A DNA stretch of 64,000 nucleotides from Streptomyces genisteinicus (GTDB lineage: Bacteria; Actinomycetota; Actinomycetes; Streptomycetales; Streptomycetaceae): contig NZ_CP060825.1 of the NCBI RefSeq assembly GCF_014489615.1, forward strand, positions 4,226,501 to 4,290,500, read 5' to 3'. A model generated the notes under the pieces. The model was not told the DNA's origin, did no database searches, and was given only the letters and a program-made list of their open reading frames with translations. Position numbers and translations under genes: made by a program. This document shows, one piece after another, positions 41,226 to 49,416 of this stretch; positions within the stretch are counted from its first letter, which is position 1; each line of letters opens with the position of its first letter.

Positions 41226-41678
41226 ATGGCGCTCGACCAGTCGTTCGTCGGGCGGACCTATCCGCCCACCGCGCCGTACGAGGTGGGCCGGGAGAAGATC
41301 CGCGAGTTCGCCGAGGCCGTCGGTGACGCGAACCCGGTGTACACGGACCGGGACGCGGCCGCCGCGCTCGGTCACGCAGAGGTGATCGCCCCGCCCACCT
41401 TCGTCTTCGCCATCACCTTCGCGGCGGCGGGCGACGTGGTGCGGGACCCGCAGCTCGGGCTGGACTACAGCCGGGTGGTGCACGGGGACCAGAAGTTCGC
41501 CTACCGCCGCCCGGTGCGGGCGGGGGACCGGCTGACCGTCACCTCCACCATCGAGTCGATCAAGTCCCTTGCCGGGAACGACGTCATCGACGTCCGCGGC
41601 GAGGTGCACGACGAGGACGGCGAGCACGTCGTGACGGCCTGGACGAAGCTGGTGGCGCGCGCCGCCGAGGAGGCGTGA
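41226..41678 (+). CDS. hadA: MaoC-type dehydratase subunit, HadA-like
   Basis: A 150-residue hot-dog-fold protein like the HadA subunit of (3R)-hydroxyacyl-ACP dehydratase. It opens MALDQSFVGRTYPPTAPYEV and contains FAEAVGDANPVYTDRDAAAA and VIAPPTFVFAITF. At the position of the catalytic Asp/His pair (GDxNPIH in active subunits) it has GDANPVY, so the His is missing; it should stabilise the partner and bind the acyl chain. AAGGAGG precedes the ATG. Its stop overlaps the hadB start. The pair probably dehydrates 3-hydroxyacyl-ACP in the FAS II cycle; the substrate range in Streptomyces is not proven. Confidence 0.9.
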   Translation: MALDQSFVGRTYPPTAPYEVGREKIREFAEAVGDANPVYTDRDAAAALGHAEVIAPPTFVFAITFAAAGDVVRDPQLGLDYSRVVHGDQKFAYRRPVRAGDRLTVTSTIESIKSLAGNDVIDVRGEVHDEDGEHVVTAWTKLVARAAEEA

Positions 41679-42106
41679 TGGCAGCGAAGATCGCGTACGC
41701 GGACGTCGAGGTCGGCACCGAACTGCCCCCGGCGAGCTTCCCGGTGGACCGCGCCACGCTGGTGCGCTACGCGGGCGCCTCCGGCGACTTCAACCCGATC
41801 CACTGGAACGAGAAGTTCGCCGTCGAGGTCGGGCTGCCGGACGTCATCGCCCACGGCATGTTCACCATGGCCGAGGCGATCCGCGTGGTCACCGACTGGG
41901 TGGGCGACCCGGGTGCGGTCGTCGAGTACGGCGTGCGCTTCACCAGGCCCGTCGTCGTGCCGAACGACGACAAGGGCGCCGTGATCGAGGTCTCCGGCAA
42001 GGTCGCGGCACTCCTCGACGACAACCGGGTGCGGGTCGACCTCACGGCCACCTGCGCCGGCCAGAAGGTGCTGGGCATGTCCCGCGCGGTGGTCCGGCTC
42101 GCCTGA
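41678..42106 (+). CDS. hadB: MaoC-type dehydratase catalytic subunit, HadB-like
   Basis: A 142-residue hot-dog-fold protein and the catalytic partner of the preceding gene. It retains the hydratase motif YAGASGDFNPIHWNEKFA, with Asp and His, followed by VIAHGMFTMAEAIRVVTDWV. I chose the ATG at 41678, sharing one base with the hadA stop, because GAGGAGG is spaced correctly for it; a GTG three bases earlier is too close. A strong terminator follows immediately. In Mycobacterium hadABC precede tRNA-Trp and secE; here a TetR/MFS pair, murB, add and aspC intervene. Confidence 0.92.
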   Translation: MAAKIAYADVEVGTELPPASFPVDRATLVRYAGASGDFNPIHWNEKFAVEVGLPDVIAHGMFTMAEAIRVVTDWVGDPGAVVEYGVRFTRPVVVPNDDKGAVIEVSGKVAALLDDNRVRVDLTATCAGQKVLGMSRAVVRLA

Positions 42107-42115
42107 ACCGCAGGT

Positions 42116-42147
42116 CTCGTGCCCCGGGCCGCGGCCCGGGGCACGAG
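42116..42147 (+). terminator. Terminator after hadB, 32-bp perfect palindrome
   Basis: The halves 42116-42131 and 42132-42147 are exact reverse complements without spacer, starting 9 bp after the hadB stop. Confidence 0.8.
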
Positions 42148-42308
42148 GCGTTTCCCGGCCCGGTACGCGGACGGTCCGTGCCCTGCCGGTTCCCGTACCG
42201 GGGGCGGGCGGCGGGCGAGGCGGGACGGGGTGGGACGGGGCGGCGGGCCCGCGAGGGTGTTCCGCCGGCCGTGGCGGAACACCCCCACGGGCGAGCGGGG
42301 TTGACCAA

Positions 42309-42328
42309 GTAAGTAATCAGCCACTAAC
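42309..42328. promoter_or_regulatory. TetR operator GTAAGT-N8-ACTAAC in its own promoter
   Basis: An inverted repeat with one mismatch, 8-bp spacer. It lies between TTGACC (42301-42306) and TAACTT (42325-42330), which form a -35/-10 pair with 18 bp; the expected start point is at the ATG (42337), so the message is probably leaderless. Binding here would block transcription, indicating autorepression. Confidence 0.65.
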
Positions 42329-42336
42329 TTGCTCGC

Positions 42337-42945
42337 ATGGTCAGGATGAGCGCCGAGGAGCGCCGGGAGAGCGTCGTCCGCGCGGCGGTCGCCGAGTTCG
42401 CGCGTACCGGCTACCACGGGACGTCGACCGAGGCGATCGCCCGGAGGGTCGGCGTCTCCCAGCCGTACCTCTTCCGCCTCTTCCCCAACAAGCAGGCGAT
42501 CTTCCTCGCCGCGTCCACCCGCTGCCTCGCCGACATGCGCCGGGTCCTCGACGGGGCCGCCGAGGGCCTGGAGGGGCGGGAGGCCCTCGACGCCATGGCG
42601 ACCGCGTACCAGCGGGTGATCTCCGAGGACCCCGACAAGCTGCTGATGCAGATGCAGACCTACGTCGCCGTCGCGGCGGCCGAGGCGGCCGGCGACCACG
42701 ACTTCGGCGACCAGGTGCGGAGCGCCTGGCTGGAGATGTGGGACGCGGTCCATCTCGACCTGGGGGCCGACGTCGACGAGACCACGACCTTCCTCGCGTA
42801 CGGCATGCTCGCCAACGTCCTGGTCTCGATGGGCTTCCCCCCGGGGCACCGGATGTGGGAGGGCTTCTACCTCTCGGCCCGCCCCGCCGGCCCGGGCGGG
42901 CCGGCCGCCCCCGGTGCCCGGGACCCGGACGCCGTGGGGGAGTGA
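42337..42945 (+). CDS. TetR/AcrR family transcriptional regulator
   Basis: A 202-residue repressor. The helix-turn-helix is RESVVRAAVAEFARTGYHGT then STEAIARRVGVSQPYLFRLF followed by PNKQAIFLAA. The C-terminal ligand-binding part (about 70-190) is helical, with TAYQRVISEDPDKLLMQMQT. The 3' end is Gly/Pro/Ala-rich. It is followed by the MFS exporter gene on the same strand, and both have the same operator type upstream, so it very likely represses itself and the exporter until a substrate binds. The inducer is unknown. Confidence 0.93.
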   Translation: MVRMSAEERRESVVRAAVAEFARTGYHGTSTEAIARRVGVSQPYLFRLFPNKQAIFLAASTRCLADMRRVLDGAAEGLEGREALDAMATAYQRVISEDPDKLLMQMQTYVAVAAAEAAGDHDFGDQVRSAWLEMWDAVHLDLGADVDETTTFLAYGMLANVLVSMGFPPGHRMWEGFYLSARPAGPGGPAAPGARDPDAVGE

Positions 42946-43030
42946 CCGCACCCGCCCGCTGTGCGCCGGTGCGGGGCGGGAGCCGCCCCGCACCTCGCTC
43001 CGCACGCGGCGCCTCGATCCGCCCGCAAAA

Positions 43031-43050
43031 GTTAGTCATCGATTACTAAC
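43031..43050. promoter_or_regulatory. TetR operator GTTAGT-N8-ACTAAC upstream of the MFS gene
   Basis: A perfect 6-bp inverted repeat with an 8-bp spacer whose centre is ATCGAT, 15 bp before the MFS GTG. It matches the site in front of the TetR gene in sequence and spacing, which strongly suggests one regulator controls both. Confidence 0.7.
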
Positions 43051-43064
43051 CCTCTGGGGGAGCA

Positions 43065-44540
43065 GTGAACCCGAAACAGCGTCCCGCCCCGCGCACGGCC
43101 CTGTGGACCGTCGTCGTCACCAGCGTCGCCGGATTCATGGCGGCTCTCGACAACCTCGTCGTCACCACCGCCCTCCCCGCCATCCGGGCCGACCTCGGCG
43201 GCACGCTGGAGGACCTGGAGTGGACGGTCAACGCCTACACGCTCAGCTTCGCCGTCCTGCTCATGCTCGGCGCCGCGCTCGGCGACCGGTTCGGACGCCG
43301 CCGCCTCTTTGTCGCCGGCCTCGCCGTCTTCACCGCAGCCTCCGCCGCGGCCGCCCTCGCACCCGGCATCGGCGCACTGGTCGCGGCGCGGGCCGTGCAG
43401 GGAATCGGCGCGGCGGTCATGATGCCGCTGACCCTCACCCTGCTCACCGCCGCCGTCCCCGCCGCCCGCCGCGGTGCCGCGCTCGGCGCCTTCGGCGCGA
43501 TCACCGGCGTGGCCGTGGCCGGCGGGCCCCTGATCGGCGGCACGCTCACCGAGCACATCGCCTGGCAGTGGATCTTCTGGCTGAACGTGCCGGTGGGCAT
43601 GCTGCTGCTGCCCGTCGCCCGCTTCCGGCTCGCCGAGTCCCGCGCCCCGGGCGCCCGGCTGGACGTCCCCGGCACCCTGCTCGTCAGCGGCGGCCTCTTC
43701 GGGATCGTCTACGGGCTGGTCAACGGCGGGAGCCACGGCTGGACCAGCACCCGCGTGCTGCTCGCCCTCACCGCCGGCACGGTCCTGCTGGCCGCCTTCG
43801 TCCTGCACGGGAGCACGGCCCGGAGCCCCATGCTCCCGATGCGGCTCTTCCGGGGCCGCGCCTTCCTCGGGATCAACGCCGCGAGCCTGCTGATGTTCCT
43901 CGGCATGTTCGGGTCGATCTTCCTGCTCAGCCAGTTCCTCCAGACGGTGGCCGGCTACTCGCCCACCGAGGCGGGGCTGCGGATGCTCCCGTGGACGGGG
44001 ATGCCGCTGCTGGTCGCGCCGCTCGCCGGAATCCTCTCCGACCGGATCGGCGGCCGCCCCGTGGTCGCCGCCGGCCTGGCGCTCCAGGCCGCCGGGCTCG
44101 GCCTGTTCGCCCTGGTCCTGGAGCCCGGCGTGTCGTACGCGGTCCAGCTGCCGGCGCTGATCCTCTGCGGGCTCGGCATGGCGCTGTTCTTCGCCCCCGC
44201 GGCGAGCGTGGTCATGGGCAGCGTCCGCCCCGCCGAGCAGGGCATCGCGTCCGGGGCCAACAACGCCCTCCGCGAAGTCGGCGGGGCCCTGGGCGTCGCG
44301 GTCCTCGGAGCGGTCTTCGCGGCGCGCGGCGGGTACGAGTCGGGCCGGGCGTTCACCGACGGCACGGTCCCGGCGCTGTGGATCGGCGCGGCCGCGGTCG
44401 CCGTCGCCGCCGCGGCCGCGCTGCTGATCCCCTCCGCCCGTGCGCCGCAGGGCGCCCGGCCCGTGGCCTCCGGTGCCCCCGTGCCCGACGGCGCCGTCGG
44501 GTCCGTACCGCACGGGCGGCCGGCCCGAGCGGCCGGGTGA
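43065..44540 (+). CDS. MFS transporter, DHA2 family (EmrB/QacA-like, 14 TM)
   Basis: A 491-residue proton-driven drug exporter with 14 predicted helices. Family motifs: the antiporter start MAALDNLVVTTALPAIRADL, the loop motif GAALGDRFGRRRLFVAG, motif C-like GAITGVAVAGGPLIGGTLTE and WQWIFWLNVPVGMLLLPVAR. GTG start with GGGGGAG upstream. It has its own operator/promoter besides possible readthrough from the TetR gene. With TetR it forms a compact resistance-type module set into an otherwise conserved housekeeping region. The substrate is unknown. Confidence 0.94.
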   Translation: MNPKQRPAPRTALWTVVVTSVAGFMAALDNLVVTTALPAIRADLGGTLEDLEWTVNAYTLSFAVLLMLGAALGDRFGRRRLFVAGLAVFTAASAAAALAPGIGALVAARAVQGIGAAVMMPLTLTLLTAAVPAARRGAALGAFGAITGVAVAGGPLIGGTLTEHIAWQWIFWLNVPVGMLLLPVARFRLAESRAPGARLDVPGTLLVSGGLFGIVYGLVNGGSHGWTSTRVLLALTAGTVLLAAFVLHGSTARSPMLPMRLFRGRAFLGINAASLLMFLGMFGSIFLLSQFLQTVAGYSPTEAGLRMLPWTGMPLLVAPLAGILSDRIGGRPVVAAGLALQAAGLGLFALVLEPGVSYAVQLPALILCGLGMALFFAPAASVVMGSVRPAEQGIASGANNALREVGGALGVAVLGAVFAARGGYESGRAFTDGTVPALWIGAAAVAVAAAAALLIPSARAPQGARPVASGAPVPDGAVGSVPHGRPARAAG

Positions 44541-44614
44541 CCTCGGGCTCACGGGCGCCCCGGGCCCCCCGGCCCCGCCGTCCCGGCGGGGCCGCGGCCC
44601 GTACCCTTGTCCCC

Positions 44615-45670
44615 GTGCAGGTACTCCACGACGCCCCCCTCGCCCCCCTGACGACCTTCCGGCTCGGCGGTCCGGCCACCCGCCTGATCGAGGCCACCAC
44701 CGACGACGAGGTGGTCTCCGCCGTGCGCGAGGCGGACGACAGCGGCACCCCGCTGCTGATCGTCGGCGGCGGGAGCAACCTGGTCATCGGCGACAAGGGT
44801 TTCGACGGGACCGCGCTGCGCATCGCCACCCGCGGCTTCTCGCTCGACGGGACCCGGCTGGAACTGGCGGCGGGGGAGACCTGGACGGACGCCGTCGCCC
44901 GCACCGTGGAGGCCGGCCTGGCGGGCGTCGAGTGCCTGGCGGGCATCCCCGGCTCGGCGGGCGCGACGCCGATCCAGAACGTCGGCGCCTACGGCCAGGA
45001 GGTGTCCCAGACCATCACGGAGGTCGTCGCCTACGACCGCACGGCAGGCCGGACGGTGACGCTGACCGCGCAGGAGTGCGCGTTCTCCTACCGGCACAGC
45101 CGCTTCAAGGAGCACCCGGAGCGCTATGTCGTCCTGCGCGTCCGCTTCGCGCTGGAGGACGCGGGCGGACTCTCCGCCCCCGTGCGGTACGCGGAGACGG
45201 CCAAGCGCCTCGGCATCGAGGCCGGCGAGCGCGTGCCGGCCGCCGAGGCCCACCGGACCGTGCTCGCGCTGCGCGCCGGCAAGGGCATGGTGCTCGACCC
45301 CGAGGACCACGACACCTGGTCGGCCGGCTCCTTCTTCACCAACCCGATCCTGACCGCCGCGCAGTACGAGGACTTCCTCGGCCGGGTGCGCGACCGCCTC
45401 GGCGACGGCGCCGTCCCGCCCGCGTACCCCGCGGGCGACGGACTCACCAAGACCTCCGCCGCCTGGCTGATCGACCGGGCCGGCTTCACCAAGGGGTACG
45501 GGCAGGGCCCGGCGCGCATCTCCACCAAGCACACGCTCGCCCTCACCAACCGCGGCGAGGCCACCACCGAGGACCTGCTGGCACTCGCCCGCGAAGTCGT
45601 CGCCGGGGTGCGGGACGCGTTCGGCGTGACCCTCGTCAACGAGCCGGTGACGGTGGGCGTCAGCCTCTGA
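44615..45670 (+). CDS. murB: UDP-N-acetylenolpyruvoylglucosamine reductase
   Basis: A 351-residue FAD enzyme that reduces UDP-GlcNAc-enolpyruvate to UDP-MurNAc, the second committed step of peptidoglycan synthesis. The FAD site shows PLLIVGGGSNLVIGDKGFDG, and GIPGSAGATPIQNVGAYGQE is the MurB signature. The catalytic proton donor lies in SAGSFFTNPILT (type I pattern) with SYRHSRFK. GTG at 44615 sits 7 nt after TACCCT (44602-44607), so the mRNA may be leaderless; no ribosome site is visible. It is convergent with add. Confidence 0.95.
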   Translation: MQVLHDAPLAPLTTFRLGGPATRLIEATTDDEVVSAVREADDSGTPLLIVGGGSNLVIGDKGFDGTALRIATRGFSLDGTRLELAAGETWTDAVARTVEAGLAGVECLAGIPGSAGATPIQNVGAYGQEVSQTITEVVAYDRTAGRTVTLTAQECAFSYRHSRFKEHPERYVVLRVRFALEDAGGLSAPVRYAETAKRLGIEAGERVPAAEAHRTVLALRAGKGMVLDPEDHDTWSAGSFFTNPILTAAQYEDFLGRVRDRLGDGAVPPAYPAGDGLTKTSAAWLIDRAGFTKGYGQGPARISTKHTLALTNRGEATTEDLLALAREVVAGVRDAFGVTLVNEPVTVGVSL

Positions 45671-46053
45671 TCCGGGGGCCGGGGCCCCGGTCCGAGGGGC
45701 CGGGGAGCCCGGCGCCGTCGCGTCCCGGCTCCCGCTTCACGACGTCCGCCTCCGGTCCTTCGGCACGCCACCCCACCGCCGTCGCCGCCCGCCCGGCCGC
45801 GGACCCCGGCGGCGCCGGAACCGCCACGCATTCCGGCAGCTACCCGGTACGCGCACGCCTGCCGCGCCGACCGGGCCGGTGCTGGCGGAGCTGTCCGGCC
45901 GCCCCGCCCGGTGCCCGGCCCGCCCGCCACCGGCGGACCCGGCGGTCACCCGGTCGCCGGCCCGCCGAGCCCCCGGCGGTCGCCCCGTACCGCGCCGCCC
46001 GGGCCCGCGACCGGCTCCGGCTCACCGGGCCCGCGACCGGCTCGGGCTCCGGC
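45671..46053. other. Convergent intergenic region murB/add
   Basis: 383 bp without a gene. A 17-bp direct repeat (GGGCCCGCGACCGGCTC at 46001-46017 and 46027-46043) lies next to the add stop, and a GC palindrome CCGGGGCCCCGG (45679-45690) next to the murB stop may help termination. Otherwise nothing recognisable. Confidence 0.4.
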
Positions 46054-47085
46054 TCACGCGGACGGCGGCTGCGCCAGCCAGTCGTCGACGCCGGCCAGCA
46101 GCTTGTCCCGGACGTCGTCCGGCGCCGCCGACCCCCGTACCGACTGCCGTGCCAGTTCGGCGAGTTCCTCGTCGGTGAAGCCGTGGTGCCGCCGGGCCAG
46201 CTCGTACTGGGCGGCGAGGCGCGAACCGAAGAGCAGCGGGTCGTCCGCGCCGAGCGCCATCGGGACCCCGGCGTCGAAGAGGGTCCGCAGGGGCACGTCC
46301 GCCGGCTTCTCGTAGACGCCGAGGGCGACGTTGGACGCCGGGCACACCTCGCAGGTGATCTGCCGCTCGGCGAGCTTGCGCAGCAGACGGGGGTCCTCCG
46401 CGGCGCGCACCCCGTGGCCGATCCGGGAGGCCCGCAGGTCGTCGAGGCAGTCGCGCACCGAGGCGGGCCCGGTGAGCTCGCCCCCGTGCGGGGCGGCCAG
46501 CAGCCCGCCCTCGCGGGCGATGGCGAAGGCGCGGTCGAAGTCGCGCGCCATGCCCCGCCGTTCGTCGTTGGAGAGCCCGAAGCCGACGATGCCGCGGTCG
46601 GCGTAGCGGACGGCGAGACGGGCCAGGGTCCGGGCGTCCAGCGGGTGCTTCATCCGGTTCGCGGCGACCAGCACCCGCATGCCCAGCCCGGTCTCCCGCG
46701 AGGCGGCGTCGACGGCGTCGAGGATGACCTCCAGCGCGGGGATGAGCCCGCCGAGCCGGGGCGCGTACGAGGTGGGGTCGACCTGGATCTCCAGCCAGCC
46801 CGAGCCGTCCCTGATGTCCTCCTCGGCGGCCTCCCGCACCAGCCGCACGATGTCCTCCGGCTCGCGCAGGCAGGAGCGGGCCATGTCGTACAGCCGCTGG
46901 AAGCGGAACCAGCCGCGCTCGTCGGTCGCGCGCAGCTTCGGCGGCTCCCCGCCGGTCAGCGCCTCCGGCAGGTGCACGCCGTACTTGTCGGCGAGTTCGA
47001 GCAGGGTGGCGGGGCGCATCGACCCGGTGAAGTGCAGGTGCAGATGGGCCTTCGGCAGAAGCGAGAGATCGCGTACGTGCTCCAT
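46054..47085 (-). CDS. add: Adenosine deaminase
   Basis: A 343-residue zinc enzyme of purine salvage converting adenosine to inosine. It begins LPKAHLHLHFTGSMRP, where the HxHxH supplies zinc ligands. The catalytic residues appear in LLAAPHGGELTGP (His, Glu), RIGHGVRAAED (His) and MALGADDPLLFG (Asp pair). CEVCPASNVALGVY is typical of the bacterial type. The ATG at 47085 is used because homology starts there; upstream in-frame codons encode Arg-rich non-homologous sequence. It is followed (convergently) by murB and preceded by a 352-bp gap to aspC. Confidence 0.95.
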   Translation of the reverse strand: MEHVRDLSLLPKAHLHLHFTGSMRPATLLELADKYGVHLPEALTGGEPPKLRATDERGWFRFQRLYDMARSCLREPEDIVRLVREAAEEDIRDGSGWLEIQVDPTSYAPRLGGLIPALEVILDAVDAASRETGLGMRVLVAANRMKHPLDARTLARLAVRYADRGIVGFGLSNDERRGMARDFDRAFAIAREGGLLAAPHGGELTGPASVRDCLDDLRASRIGHGVRAAEDPRLLRKLAERQITCEVCPASNVALGVYEKPADVPLRTLFDAGVPMALGADDPLLFGSRLAAQYELARRHHGFTDEELAELARQSVRGSAAPDDVRDKLLAGVDDWLAQPPSA

Positions 47086-47437
47086 CAGGTGATCCTGCCT
47101 CAGTGCGGGCGGACGCGGCAGGGGGTTTCCCCGATCGGGCGCTTGCCCGAACGCACGACGCAACCGCCGCCGGGCCGCACACCGCACGGCGCGGTCGCGC
47201 GGAACCCCGGGAGCGCCCCGCGACGCGTCTGCCCTGCGGCGCGTCCGCGAAACGCGGGCGGACGCACGGGAACGCGCGCGGCACGGCGCCCGGGCGCGCC
47301 GCACGCAGCGCCCGCCCCCGGCCCGGCGGCCGACCTCCGCCGCCGTCCGGGAAGGCGGCGGCCCCCGTCCGGGAACGCGCGCGGCGCCCGCCCCGGGGAC
47401 CGGGACGGGCGCCGCGCGTACGGGCAGGGCGGGTGCC
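47086..47437. other. Intergenic region between aspC and add
   Basis: 352 bp between two minus-strand genes. It should hold the add promoter and contains the aspC terminator (47378-47418). No ORF with homology-like features was seen. Confidence 0.4.
47378..47418 (-). terminator. Terminator hairpin after aspC, 13-bp perfect stem
   Basis: The arms 47378-47390 and 47406-47418 are exact reverse complements with a 15-nt GC loop, 19 bp beyond the aspC stop. Confidence 0.7.
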
Positions 47438-48664
47438 TCAGGCCTTCGCCTCCGCGAGGAGCTTCTGGATCCGCGAGACGCCCTCGACCAGGTCGTCGTC
47501 GCCGAGCGCGTACGACAGGCGCAGGTAGCCGGGGGTGCCGAACGCCTCGCCCGGGACCACGGCCACCTCGACCTCGTCCAGGATCAGGGCGGCGAGCTCC
47601 ACGGAGGTCTGCGGGCGCTTGCCGCGGATCTCCTTGCCGAGCAGGCCCTTCACCGACGGGTAGGCGTAGAACGCGCCCTCGGGGGTCGGGCAGACCACGC
47701 CGTCGATCTCGCTCAGCATCCGCACGATGGTCTGGCGGCGGCGGTCGAACGCCGTGCGCATCTCCTCGACGGCCTTCAGGTCGCCCGAAACGGCGGCCAG
47801 CGCGGCGACCTGCGCCACGTTGGAGACGTTGGAGGTGGCGTGCGACTGGAGGTTGGTCGCGGCCTTGACCACGTCCTTGGGGCCGATGATCCACCCCACG
47901 CGCCAGCCGGTCATCGCGTACGTCTTGGCGACGCCGTTGACCACGACGCACTTCTCGCGGAGCGCCGGCACCAGGGCGGGCAGCGAGGTGAACGTCGCGT
48001 CGCCGTAGACCAGGTGCTCGTAGATCTCGTCGGTCAGGACCCACAGGCCGTGCCCGGCGGCCCATTCGCCGATCGCGCGGGCGTCGGCCTCGCTGTAGAC
48101 GGCGCCGGTCGGGTTGGACGGCGAGACGAAGAGGACGACCTTGGTCCGCTCGGTGCGCGCGGCCTCCAGCTGCTCGACCGAGACGCGGTACCCGGTGGTC
48201 TCGTCGGCGACGACCTCGACCGGCACGCCGCCCGCCAGCCGGATCGACTCGGGGTAGGTGGTCCAGTACGGGGCGGGGACGATGACCTCGTCGCCCGGGT
48301 CGAGGATCGCGGCGAACGCCTCGTAGATGGCCTGCTTGCCGCCGTTGGTCACCAGGATCTGGGCGGGGTCGACCTCGTACCCGGAGTCCCGGAGGGTCTT
48401 CTCGGCGATGGCCTTCTTCAGCTCGGGCAGACCGCCGGCCGGCGTGTAGCGGTGGTACTTCGGGTTGCGGCAGGCCTCGACGGCGGCCTCGACGATGTAG
48501 TCGGGCGTCGGGAAGTCGGGCTCACCCGCGCCGAAGCCGATCACCGGACGCCCGGCGGCCTTGAGGGCCTTGGCCTTGGCGTCGACGGCGAGGGTCGCGG
48601 ACTCGGAGATCGCGCCGATGCGGGCGGAGACCCGGCGCTCGGTGGGAGGGGTTGCAGCGCTCAT
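47438..48664 (-). CDS. aspC: PLP-dependent aminotransferase, aspartate type
   Basis: A 408-residue class I aminotransferase of the type Ib aspartate aminotransferases, transferring the amino group of aspartate to 2-oxoglutarate; related members also act on prephenate or aromatic acids. Key motifs: GFGAGEPDFPTPDYIVEA, LVTNGGKQAIYEAFAAILDP, VSPSNPTGAVYS (substrate Asn-Pro), the Schiff-base lysine in VVNGVAKTYAMTGWRVGW, and PGEAFGTPGYLRLSYA with the carboxylate-binding Arg. The start could be ATG 48664 or 48673 (adds Met-Gly-Arg); neither has a strong ribosome site. Its position upstream of tRNA-Trp, divergent to it, matches other Streptomyces. Confidence 0.95.
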   Translation of the reverse strand: MSAATPPTERRVSARIGAISESATLAVDAKAKALKAAGRPVIGFGAGEPDFPTPDYIVEAAVEACRNPKYHRYTPAGGLPELKKAIAEKTLRDSGYEVDPAQILVTNGGKQAIYEAFAAILDPGDEVIVPAPYWTTYPESIRLAGGVPVEVVADETTGYRVSVEQLEAARTERTKVVLFVSPSNPTGAVYSEADARAIGEWAAGHGLWVLTDEIYEHLVYGDATFTSLPALVPALREKCVVVNGVAKTYAMTGWRVGWIIGPKDVVKAATNLQSHATSNVSNVAQVAALAAVSGDLKAVEEMRTAFDRRRQTIVRMLSEIDGVVCPTPEGAFYAYPSVKGLLGKEIRGKRPQTSVELAALILDEVEVAVVPGEAFGTPGYLRLSYALGDDDLVEGVSRIQKLLAEAKA

Positions 48665-48843
48665 GCGGCCCATGCTCCCAGACGCCAAACCGGGGCGGCA
48701 CACAGGTTTCGAGGAGCGGACAACACCGGTCAGAAGCGGACCGTCCCACCGCCGGAGCGGATCGTGTTCGACGCCGGGCCTGGGAGCACGTACACTCAAC
48801 CGTCGTTGGCCTTCACCAGCCACATCCGTACCGGGCACCTAGT

Positions 48844-48859
48844 GCATCCGGCCGGATGC
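48844..48859. promoter_or_regulatory. Palindrome GCATCCGGCCGGATGC upstream of tRNA-Trp
   Basis: A perfect 16-bp palindrome immediately before TAGGTT (48862-48867), a plausible -10 for tRNA-Trp. It overlaps the expected spacer and could be a regulator site, but no regulator is known to me. Confidence 0.35.
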
Positions 48860-48881
48860 GGTAGGTTGGGGGGCACCACAA

Positions 48882-48954
48882 AGGGTCGTAGCTCAATTGG
48901 TAGAGCACTGGTCTCCAAAACCAGCGGTTGGGGGTTCAAGTCCCTCCGGCCCTG
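48882..48954 (+). tRNA. tRNA-Trp (CCA)
   Basis: A 73-nt cloverleaf: acceptor AGGGTCG pairs with CGGCCCT (one wobble), D arm GCTC/GAGC, anticodon stem CTGGT/ACCAG with loop containing CCA, T arm GGGGG-TTCAAGT-CCCTC. The discriminator G is correct for tryptophan. It is placed 106 bp before secE, as in most actinobacteria. Confidence 0.96.
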
Positions 48955-49060
48955 CTACACACACCTTCGCCAGGCTGTGTGCGCATGTACGTACTTCAAT
49001 GCACCGCCGTGCGGCTCCACCGGGCGCGGCACGGCCGACCCGGGAATCAGGTGAGAGATC

Positions 49061-49342
49061 GTGACGGACGCCGTGGGCTCCATCGACATGCCTGATGCCG
49101 AGGACGAGTCGCGGGACAAGAAGCCCCGCAAGGGCGGCAAGCGCGGCAAGAAGGGCCCGTTCGGCCGTCTCGCCCTCTTCTACCGCCAGATCGTCGCCGA
49201 GCTGCGCAAGGTCGTCTGGCCGACCCGCAGCCAGCTGACGACGTACACCACAGTGGTGATTATCTTCGTCGTCGTCATGATCGGCCTCGTGACCGTGATT
49301 GACTTCGGTTTCCAGGAAGCAGTCAAGTACGTCTTCGGCTGA
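49061..49342 (+). CDS. secE: Preprotein translocase subunit SecE
   Basis: A 93-residue single-span membrane subunit of the SecYEG channel. A charged N-terminal region rich in Lys/Arg (KKPRKGGKRGKKGPFGR) is followed by the amphipathic helix YRQIVAELRKVVWPTRSQL and one transmembrane helix (TYTTVVIIFVVVMIGLVTVI). These match SecE. GTG start with GTGAGAG region upstream; ribosome site is weak. It is followed by nusG after 74 bp, the universal pair. Confidence 0.96.
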   Translation: MTDAVGSIDMPDAEDESRDKKPRKGGKRGKKGPFGRLALFYRQIVAELRKVVWPTRSQLTTYTTVVIIFVVVMIGLVTVIDFGFQEAVKYVFG

Positions 49343-49350
49343 TCCGCGGA

Positions 49351-49376
49351 GGGCGCCGTGAAACGGCGCCCCTTTC
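49351..49376 (+). terminator. Weak terminator/attenuator between secE and nusG
   Basis: A 9-bp stem (GGGCGCCGT 49351-49359, ACGGCGCCC 49363-49371) with loop GAA and CTTT after it, 8 bp after the secE stop. Since secE and nusG are usually co-transcribed, it probably attenuates rather than ends transcription. Confidence 0.5.
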
Positions 49377-49416
49377 GCATGTTCCACCCATATGTATCCA
49401 GGAAGAAGCAGCCACC

